The notes under the pieces were generated by a model. That model saw only the letters and a list, made by a program, of their open reading frames with translations, made no database searches and was not told the DNA's origin. Below, one piece after another: positions 55,282 through 64,000 of a DNA stretch of 64,000 nt. This stretch comes from Thysanoteuthis rhombus (lineage: Eukaryota > Mollusca > Cephalopoda > Oegopsida > Thysanoteuthidae). Numbering within the stretch: the stretch's first letter is position 1; each line of letters begins with the position of its first letter. Position numbers and translations under genes: made by a program. The DNA lies in contig OY735213.1 in assembly GCA_963457665.1 (NCBI GenBank), positions 55,488,293-55,552,292 on the forward strand, read 5' to 3'.

Positions 55282-58234
55282 GTAAGTAAATTGCTATTTT
55301 TATTTTTAAAGCAACAAGCTCACCCATCAATTTTGAACTTTCCTTTGTTTTTGTTTATACTTTCATTGTTCAAAAAAAAAAAAGATTGTATAAGAATTTA
55401 CTGTTTCTTTTTCATGTTTTGAATTATTTAATTCAGTTTAGATTGTATCCATTCATTTTATGTACTTTTTTTTTCTTTGTAAAAAAAAAAAACGGATCAA
55501 TTATGAAATTTTGTATTTACTTATTGATTTACTAAAAAAACAACAAAAAGAAACAATTAGTCGTCCTGGTCTGTTGTTTTTTGTTGTTCTTTTTTTCTAA
55601 AAAATTAAATGAAAGAAAAATGTCGATGAATGAGTTTCTCTCAACTTGGAAGAAAAAAGAACTAAAAGTTTGTATGGTTGGAATTTTCTTGACTTGGGGA
55701 AAAAAAACAATATTTAAAGTATAAATGCTTTAAATGTCAAGTAAGTAATCAGTCTACTTGCTATATTTATTTCATTCAACATTTTACTTTCTAACTACTG
55801 TGACAGTCTTGAAAGTCTTCAAATTTTTTAGAATTCCCTATCCAGTCTCAAGTCTTTTAATAATAAATTTTTTTCACTATTCTCTCTCTAAACTTCTGGG
55901 ATCGACAGGAATTTTTAAAATTTTTGGTTTGAATATCTTTACGTTCATCACTTTCGAATTGGATTACAATTTACGTGAGTTTTAAAGCTGTTTGTAAGTC
56001 TTGAACAGGAATGTATTCCGGGTTCGCTTTTCACCTCTTCTATATTGATTACACAATGAAACTCGCTTAAAATCGAAACCCTAGTTTTTGTTGTTGCTGA
56101 TGAGAAATTCTTTATTGAATAAGTATTAAATAAATAGCCAACCCACCTATTCGTTTTTATTGATGTACATTTCACTCTGGATTGCCAAATTATTTTGTCT
56201 ATTTGCCAAAAAGTCTGAACATTTCTGGAGAAATCTGCCAAAGTAAATTTTGGATTTTAGAAATAATTTCCATCTAATATTTTTGAAATTATTTTAATGA
56301 AAATGTCTTGTTTTTAATTATCATTTTAACATGTATTACTTCAATTTTTTAGAATGAATTAATTCATTTTTCTTCTCTTCATTATGTAGTTAATCAAATC
56401 AGTTTTCAGTGCATTACTGCGTGAAATTGATTAGTTTCTTATTTCAAGATAATGAATAAAATATTTCTTATAATTTTTTTTCTACAAACCAACACGAATG
56501 CCATTATTAAAACTTCGTTCATTCATTTAAGAAGATAAAAAAAAGAGCTTCTGGATTTATTGGTCTTTTTACTTTCTTAGTTTCTTTGTTTGATGTAGCT
56601 TGCTTGTTTTTTTAATTTCTCTTGTCGGTTCTTGGTATAAATTAATTGATAGATGATTAAAACTAATAATTTTCTCTTAGTTAGTGACACGCTTCTTTCC
56701 TTGTTACAATTCACGATGTGCTACTTATAGTTTATTCGTCCCTTCTTCAGTCTCTTCTTTTCACTCTATCTTTTCTTTTAAATCAAAGGCGCCAATTGCT
56801 GTTTTTACGTCGAAACGTTTTATTGTTTTTACGCGATCCACACAGTTATTCAATTATTGGTCACTTTTACTCTTATCACTCGATTTTATTATTCTTGTTA
56901 ATTGTATGACTTGAATGTAGATTTAGTTAGTGTTGTGTAGTACTTGGAAACAATCGAAAGGGCGTGTACGAAGGAAATCTCATCTTAACATTTACAAGCT
57001 GGGTTTTTTTTTCACTTGTTAAAATTAGCTGTTAAACTCTCTGCTTAACCAATTATATAATGAATTAATATTTCGTTTACTTGGTTTTTTTTTCACTAGA
57101 GAAGCTACGGTTGCATTTTTGTGATATGAAAAATGTTATTGAATTCGAGATTAGAAACCTAAGCCAGTTTTTAATTTGATTCTTAAGTATCACTTTTAAA
57201 ACAACAAATGCTAATTAAAAAAAAATACTCTTTATAAAACATGAATTGCAACAATGCAAATTCCATGTGGTTCGTGCGAAAGCTCATTTTTTCAAGTCCA
57301 GTCTCCGCTGCCAGTGTGTACGTGATTAGTTGCTGGGTGTGGTTGTTATGCTAATGAGGAAGGTCAAGGATGCTGCTGGCTGGGGAGACCTTTTTTATCG
57401 TACCTTTTTAAAGAGCTAATGCGTCCTGTTTGAAACTTTTTTTTATGTTAAAATACGTTGTAGAAAATCAAAAATATATCTGATGAAATTTCGAAAAACG
57501 AGGGAAAATTTTTAACACTTCGACCATCTGTAGCGAACACAAGAAGGGACTTATATTGCACGTGAACATTTAAACAAGCAGAAAACTAAAAAGACAAACA
57601 AGAGTATTTAGAAATAAAATTGGATATTTGAATGATGAATAGAGCCTTGGTGTCTATAAATATTTGAAAAAAAGATGAGTTATTACTGGTTATATTATTC
57701 TTGAGCGTACCGTAGTGTCAAAGTATTGAAAACAGATTATTTAAGACTTGGTGGAGCACTTCCACATGAATTAGTCAATCTAAGAAAAAATTGTTTTCAA
57801 ACATGGTATTAGTAGTATCGAGATCTTGTGAGTTCAAACCCCCTGAAAATTGAAAATTTTGGTTTTGTAGCGAAGAGAAAATGATTACCTTCACTCTTTC
57901 CGCAGCTGACAACTTACAACAACAACGCCCCCCACACACGCAAACTCCGATCTCTTTAAAGCATTCAGTAGATAAATTCCTCTTAAGTATCCATGAATAG
58001 CTTATGTGATTTTTTTTTCTAAAACGTAACAAAGGTATAATTTTTGTTTTTCATATTCAAAAAGAAAAAAAATGATCGACAATAACTTTTAGGTATCATC
58101 AACCCACCTCTAAAAGAAATATAATCATTGTTGAATAGCTGAGTTGAGTTTCGAATATCAAATTGCAATATAAGGTGCGATAAAAAAAAAATATTGAGCT
58201 ACTATTATTTTCTTTGGAGTTTGATAGTAACACT

Positions 58235-58345
58235 AAGTGACGTGCTGATGATTGACATCATATGGGCGTGGCTCTCCATTAGGTCACGGTGATCACTCGT
58301 TCGGTGCGTGCTCGCCTTGTTTGGACACGTGATCAGGAAGTGAAA
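58235..58345. promoter_or_regulatory. Candidate intronic regulatory island
   Basis: A compact, less AT-biased block with an E-box (GGACACGTGATC), a GGGCGTGGC box of the KLF/Sp type, and a GGTCACGGTGATCA nuclear-receptor-like word. Speculative; supported only by motif crowding in an AT-rich intron. Confidence 0.2.
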
Positions 58346-60616
58346 ATCCTGACTGGGTTAGCCGCACTTTAAAACTATTATTATATACATACGCATATCT
58401 GTTGTTGTTTCCTACCGGTTTTCCCTTCTCTTTTGTCCCTCGACACCTGAGTCTTGTATTTATTTTGTTGTGGTCACACCCAGAAACGTTAGTTAACCTC
58501 TGAAAAAGATGATGTGTAATAGACTTGTCATCTTAAATCTTGAAGGCTTCCCTGTTTTGCGATGATGGCATCGTGCGTGATCTATAGCTGGAGAGTGTGG
58601 TTGTGAAATGGATGACTTCTCTCGCATTATTATTATTATTACTCCTCTATCATAAATAAATGAAGATATTTATTATAATGCTTATTTAGCTCTAAGTTGA
58701 ATACTTAGTTTCTAAAATAACGTTTATGTCTCTCTCGCTCGCAAATTCTATATACAAGTCACTGAGTTGAGGCCATGATGGAGATTTTTTTTTTTTTTTT
58801 TTTTTTTTTTCGCTTTAAATCTTTTTTGGCGCTTTTTGGAAATAAACCATGAGAAAGCAAAAGCAAAAAAAAACTGAAATTGCTTGGGTCTGCAGAACTA
58901 TGAATATGGCATCTGACTGAATTCAATACAAAAAACCTCAAGTTTTCTTTTTTAACAAGTCTATCTATTGTGTTCGTGTGTTTTATTCTTTAATGAATGG
59001 AACGTGGGAAATAATTCGGTATTTTCCAATCACATGATTATTTGAGATCAATTTGAAATTATTGCTTTGATTTTTTTTAAATATTTTAATTTCTCTTGCA
59101 AATTCTTAACCTTTTCGAACATAGGTATATTTATAAGACATTTATGATCCATAAAAAGCTAATATAATGCAATGAATCGCTTGACACGAACAGTTTATGA
59201 ACACCTTGGAAGAATTAATTTTAAAATCCGTCTATTGTTAACAGGAATGTGTTATCGCAAAACTGTGAGACCTAGAAAATTGTCAAATTTTTCTATTTTT
59301 TTCTGGTCTGCTCAATTTTGTGATTTTCAAGGAAAAATTCAAACGTTAAGGGCTTATTTTCTCTCGTCTGAAGAAAATCGTTATGAAATAAAATTACTTA
59401 TCAAAAAATTGATGTAGATATCTGCCATGTTGATGTGCATGAAAATTTAGTATAGAAGTTGGTTTTTCATGATTCCTGCAGCCAAGAAATTGAAATCAGA
59501 ATTGAAGGAGCGGCCAGATCGGAATTTCTGGTGGCTACCTTGAAATTTACGGAATTTCAGGAGGGAAAACGTATAGTCATTTATTTGAGATTTTTCTTGT
59601 TACCCAAAATTGATTTAAATCTTGGATTAAAGATGTATAAGATTTTTTATGAAGTGAAGTGTTGTCGATCTCCGTAATTCAGAATGTCAGGTATGATGAG
59701 GAATCTCCATGTTTTCTCGGCCATTAATGGAATTTACAGAAGAAAGTGGAAAAAAGAAAATCAGTCTGTATTTTTAATGAATACTATTTCATACTTTTTT
59801 ATGATCTGTAAAGAGAAATTTTAATCTCTTCTGATTTTGCAATGTTATCATGTAATTCCGCTTATTTTTTGGTTACTTTTTTATTGAATTGTTAGTGAAA
59901 ATGTAAAAAGTTGCTCATAAACTATTCCCAGGTGTGGAGAAAGCAGTACAAATAGTTTGAATCTTGATGTTATTTCAATAGACTTTTATTTGATGATTTT
60001 TTTTTTTTTTTTTAGAAATATTGTTCATAGTGAGTTTCACTCGTAGTTTTCCAAATGTATCTAAGTTTCGTTTAATTTCCCTGAAATAATGAAATGCAGA
60101 TGATTCAATTCAGGTCAATCATCAAACCAAGTTCCAGGATAGAGAATGTCTACAGGCAGTTTTATTGACATGAAAAAAAAAATCGCGCTAGTTTGACAGT
60201 TGAAAAGCGCTATCTGAAAAAAGTAGCTAAATAACGGCCAAAATGTTGAAGCACGCCTGCACTAATTTAGCAACATCGTCTAGACACTTCACTTCCCTTT
60301 TGTGGAAATGTTGAAGTCAGGTGACACAAATGAAGTGGGTATGCTTTTTTTTTTTTTCCTCGATGAAACTTTTTTGCAGTGGGAAATTTACTAGAGTATT
60401 GAGCTGGAATATATTTGCTCGCTTCCTAGTTAATTGTTATTAGTGGCCATTTCATGGAAAAAAAACTTCTTCCCACTGCCAACTCAAAACATATTTTCGC
60501 GCGAGTTTGACTGCAAAAGTGCACTGAATTTTGGAGGAAAAAATGCTTATGAAAAGATGATCAAGTACGCCGGTACTAAGTTATCGCTTTTCGCGCTACC
60601 AAAAGAGATGTGCTGA

Positions 60617-60639
60617 ATTTAGCGCGAACAGCGCTAAAT
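60617..60639. repeat. Small palindrome
   Basis: ATTTAGCGC and GCGCTAAAT with a five-base loop (GAACA). Confidence 0.6.
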
Positions 60640-60984
60640 TGGCAATACAGTCTCCTCACTATGGCATGGAACGATGATTACAGGTGGCCCTTGCTATAAC
60701 GCGGGTGTTGATGTCCAAGCTAGCAGAACCGCGATAAAAAAAATATAGCCACTCGGGAAATAGAAGACTATTTTGGGGTCCACTATCCATTAGGATTTCT
60801 GCTGAAGAACAGTGAAATATGTAGATGAATTTATGTAGGGAATTATTGTGACTGGGTCTTATTTTTATTACAGGAAGCGTTGATCACTGAACAAATCAAA
60901 TGAGAAAATGAAACGCATTTTTCTAGTTTTCCTTCCAACTTACAAGAATGCTTTTATATGCTAAGATGGTTAAATTTATGTTTT

Positions 60985-61240
60985 AAATATCTGTACCTCA
61001 CATGAATGAATCACCGTAACCCTTGTGAACTAAGCACATTTTTAAAGGAGAAAAACAAAAGGAATCTTTGAAAATTTGCATGAATACACCACTTGGCACC
61101 ATCGAAGTTGTAGCCCCCCCCCCATGTGACCAGAGGCGTGGACACACACACACGCACACACAGATGGATGAATAAAAAGAGAAGAATCGTCGGGTTGATT
61201 GAGTTGTCCCTTTGTGGGGGCTACGGTGATTCAAATAAAT
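60985..61240 (+). repeat. Family C repeat inside the intron, deleted version
   Basis: Starts ATGAATGAATCACCGTAACC and ends GGCTACGGTGATTCAAATAA, with both 11 bp inverted ends. The middle (TACCAGAA to GACCATAGAG) is deleted. The TTTGAAAATTTGCATGAATA and ACACACACACACGCACACAC parts remain. Confidence 0.65.
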
Positions 61241-61399
61241 CAGTTATTTCCTGTATATAGTGTGGTAGAATTGAAGGGAAAAAAAGGTATGTATTCATCA
61301 AATTGCAACCAAATGAGTCTTTTTCTTTCTTTAAAAATGGAAATGCTTTTCAACCTGTATACTTGCCCAACTATATAATGTTTTTCTGTACATCTTCAG

Positions 61400-61621
61400 G
61401 AACGCACAATGGGACTTTCTCCAAAGAACAGCAATGCTGAGGAACGGGATGCCGTAGAGACCCTGCTGTCCATCAGCTCAAAATGTAAAGACAATTTTGC
61501 CCTTGCTGTCTTATCAAATGTCAATGGAACACCTCCTTCACCACCTTATCAATATGAAGTAGCTCGTCCTGAGGAGAAGAAAAAACCTGTTGAGTATCGG
61601 AAGGAATCCAAACTTGCCAAG
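61400..61621 (+). CDS. KLF10/KLF11 (cabut)-like transcription factor, exon 2 (partial gene)
   Basis: 222 bases, 74 codons, phase 0 at both ends, between acceptor TCTGTACATCTTCAG and donor AAG/GTGGGA (a weak donor). The peptide starts ERTMGLSPKNSNAEERDAVE. Residues DAVETLLSISSKCKDNF match the conserved EAVEALMSMSxxxKSDF block of KLF10/KLF11, the amphipathic helix that binds the PAH2 domain of Sin3. TPPSPP then stands where vertebrate proteins have TPVSD, and a basic KKKPVEYRKESKLAK ends the exon. The C-terminal three-finger DNA-binding domain is not in the window, so the gene continues past 64000 or has large introns. The assignment is by pattern; KLF9/13-type proteins carry a different Sin3 helix. 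Confidence 0.6.
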
Positions 61622-63590
61622 GTGGGATTATTTTGACTTTTGCTTTTAGTCGTTTTTCTTCTTCCTTCCTCAATGTTATCTCTCTATATAATACTAAAAA
61701 TTCTTCTTCTTCCTTCCTCAATGTTATCTCTCGATATAATACTAAAAATTCTTCTTTTTGTGCTTCCATATTAGCCCTAACTGTATATTGTAGCTATATA
61801 TACGCTGAATTAAAGTACTCCTAAAATGCACTAACTATAAGTATGGGTGAAAAGTTTGGTCGATATTGATAGTGTGTCGTCGTCTGTGTCCATACCCCTA
61901 TAATGAATTCATTTCTTAAGGGAGATGACTATTAGATACCAATCATAGAGTAGTCTCCTTTACCTATTTGCTAATGTGCAAAAATAAAAATGCGGGTTCA
62001 ATCGAGCGTTTAAATCTTTTTTTCTTTTTTTTTTGTGTCAGATACCGCTCCTTTTCTCTCAGTAAGTGACCTAATGGGTCATGTGGTTGTTGTCTTAATT
62101 GAAATTGTTGAATTGGATCAACTGTTGGTACTTAGTCTAATCCGTTTGTTGATACACAATTTGAAATGTAACAGAAATATCAAAACTAGACTAAACATTC
62201 TCTAAAATCTAATCTAACTATAACAGTATCTTTTTTTGTTCTCTGAAATATAGGCAAAAACACTCTATTCATAGTAGGTCTCTTCGGAATAAATAAATGT
62301 TTTTATCAGCTCTGGAACCAATCCATTCTAAGTTTTGGGTCATAACAGGAATTGGACAGATATACAATTATACCATTGAATATACTAATATAGCTTTTAT
62401 ATGGATAGATTAGTCTTTAAAAATAGATTTTTTTAGAGGTGACAACAGCCCTGGTTTTGGTCTCTCTTTTTTTTTTTTAGTTGCCCACAGGGAGAGGCAT
62501 CAATAAAGCTACTTCATGTAGATATTTTGTTAGACAAAACTAACTGTGGCACAAGGCTATTTTCATTAGGCACCCACTGAGGGTCTAACGCATTATCAAT
62601 GTTTTGCAAGGTAAACTTGTGGCATGCTCTTGAAGCAATAATGATCTCAATCAATTCATTTGATCAATTGTTTTGGGTTTTTTTTGGGGTTTTTTCCAGA
62701 TAACCGTATTTGAATGGGGTGGTGGGATCATGATTAATTTTGAAATCATTCTTTGTGTGTGTATGTAATGGTGGTGATTTGACAAATGATCCACACAATG
62801 AACGCAAGTTGTATCTCTCATTTATAATAGTAGCAGCCATCAGCCCCCTTCTCTGTGTGTATGTTTATCTTTCTCTCCCTACCCACTTATTGAATTATAT
62901 AACTCTCTTTTCTCGTTTCTCCCTTCCTGCTCTTTTTGTCACACTTATAGTATCAGTAGCAACCCTCAGCCGAGCCAGTTGTTGTATGATTATAAGTCAG
63001 CAAAGCGATGGGCCATAGACTGGTAGTTTCAATTAGAAAGAATATCGATTTCAGTGACCAAAAGACATACGTACAGTTTTGACAGCCCAGTTGAGGTATT
63101 ATTGATGTAAATAAGTATAAGCTGGAAAGAGAAACACTAAATTTTAAAAAGCATGGAAAATTAGTTGATTTTATAGAGATTCTTGAATTATTTGCTCTCA
63201 ATTATGATAATTATTTTGTATCAACAAAAAAACAAATAAAAACTCTGTACGCATATTTGTGTATGTAAACATTTACTATTAAAGTTAAAAATTTGTGTCA
63301 GAAACAATTATAGATTATAACTGCTGCTGATATATAAACTTGTGTTCATTGTGTTGATGATGGAAATATGTCAAACATTGTTTATCTTTGCTTTAGTGAC
63401 ATTACAACATTTAAAGCTTTGTTCTAAAATGACCTTTGCATTCAAAATTAGTTTCGTTAAACTCTTGAGACACGGACAGGTGCCTTCTGAAAGTCCATTA
63501 ACACAAGCAGCAGCTGACATGAATGTTTCAATTAAAAATATGATGTTGCGACACTCTAGGAATTGTGGCCCACTGACCAAGGGCCATTGA
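61622..63590 (+). other. Intron 2, start of
   Basis: No further exon with zinc-finger signatures was found to 64000. An open frame at 63342-63590 is unassigned. T-rich runs and minor repeats only. Confidence 0.4.
61656..61748. repeat. 46 bp tandem duplication
   Basis: TTCTTCTTCCTTCCTCAATG followed by TTATCTCTCTATATAATACT and AAAAA occurs twice in a row, differing by one base (CTCTAT against CTCGAT). It starts 35 bases after the exon 2 donor. Confidence 0.85.
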
Positions 63591-63595
63591 TCATA

Positions 63596-64000
63596 TTATA
63601 TATACATATATGCTTTTACAGGTGTCTGTGAGGGGTGATCAGGGTTCAAAGGGTGAACTTGTATTTTATTTATTTGTTTCTTTATTTTAATCTTCTCCAG
63701 TTGGAAGTAAAGCTGTTGGTGATCTCTCTTCCTTTTCCTATGTATATATAAATGGAACTGAATTGCTGTAAAATCAGAGACAGCTAAGTAATAACGTACA
63801 GCTCTTGCCTCAGTAACAGTGGCTATGGGACATAACCTGTGGTCCACAAGGATCTGGAGTAGTTGGGTGGCTATATCTATCCAGGCATGTTCCTTAGCTC
63901 TTTACGATGGAGTTGTTTGTCGAGGTGTCATTGCAGGGTATTTAGTGATGTCTGCAACATGTTCTATACATGTTCTGTGGGATTTAAATCTGGCCAGCAC
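63596..64000 (-). mobile_element. Tc1/mariner-type transposase relic, C-terminal part, cut by window edge
   Basis: The minus strand begins at the window edge with WPDLNPTEHV, NMLQTSLNTLQ (the WPAQSPDLNPIEHVWDMLxRR block), then WIDIATQLLQILVDHRLCPI and ATVTEARAVRYY, which occupies the place of the RRCQAVIxARGGxTxYY C-terminus. Stops and frame shifts are present. The N-terminal part would lie beyond 64000. Confidence 0.6.

Larger units (their letters stand above)
55282..61399 (+). other. Intron 1 of the KLF10/11-like gene
   Basis: About 6.1 kb, from GTAAGTAAA to TCTGTACATCTTCAG. It is largely free of recognisable transposons, unlike the region 5' of the gene. It includes a family C copy at 60985-61240, a poly-T run at 58784-58810, a TTA-repeat at 58628, and two islands with regulatory-looking words: 57300-57385 (octamer-like TTATGCTAATGAGGAAGG, GGTCAAGGA) and 58235-58345 (GATTGACATCATATGGGCGTGG, GGTCACGGTGATCAC, GACACGTGATCAGG). 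Open frames here are short and unassigned. Confidence 0.5.

Noticed and set aside
59172-59677. Two open frames of 72-81 residues in intron 1
   Set aside because: AT-rich, no domain, no splice sites; expected by chance in 6 kb.
63342-63590. Possible further KLF10/11 exon
   Set aside because: No Cys2-His2 finger or TIEG motif and no convincing splice sites; overlapped by an equally open frame on the other strand.

Overview
This is a repeat-rich, AT-rich piece of an invertebrate animal nuclear genome. The support is spliced coding sequence with GT/AG introns, long (TA)n, (CA)n, (GATA)n and (TTC)n microsatellites, many decayed Tc1/mariner, pogo and hAT-like DNA transposons, two kinds of LINE, and tRNA-derived SINEs. 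There are no operons, ribosome binding sites, CRISPR arrays or rRNA genes. I cannot name the species. The repeat mix would suit a mollusc or an arthropod, and the gene content does not decide between them.

One host gene is recognised with reasonable support. It begins at 55222 on the + strand and runs out of the window. Exon 1 (55222-55281) and exon 2 (61400-61621) join in phase 0 across a 6.1 kb intron. Together they encode the N-terminus of a KLF10/KLF11 (TIEG, Drosophila cabut)-like zinc-finger repressor: a Ser/Pro-rich start, a DAVETLLSISS Sin3-interaction-type helix, and a TPPSPP motif. A promoter-like segment with CCAAT and E-box motifs lies about 1.2-1.3 kb upstream. The zinc fingers are not in the window.

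Three weaker hints of host transcription are described separately. The first is a minus-strand internal exon with good sites at both ends (22581-22799). The second is a segment running from a splice acceptor to AATAAA plus an A-tract (26274-27173). The third is a TATA/CCAAT region ending in a splice donor (40360-40819).

Layout: 0.8-7.3 kb holds RTE and CCHC-type LINE fragments, two copies of a 430 bp repeat (family A) and hAT-like relics. 8.8-14.8 kb is dominated by simple sequence, including two inverted copies of a purine/pyrimidine-tract repeat. 15-24.5 kb carries Tc1 and mariner relics, long (TA)n tracts and a hAT MITE. 26-30.4 kb holds a terminal-inverted-repeat element that contains an RTE LINE. 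30.9-39.8 kb is a transposon graveyard (Tc1, pogo, mariner, families A and C). 40-53 kb mixes SINEs, palindromic elements and one longer RTE copy. From 53.5 kb on lies the KLF10/11-like gene and its introns, with sparse repeats and a last Tc1 relic at the right edge.

I found no convincing new biochemical system. The most informative observations are several apparently undescribed repeat families (A to F and a palindromic element), a nested insertion with its empty site elsewhere in the window, and the unassigned minus-strand exon. All similarity statements were made by eye.
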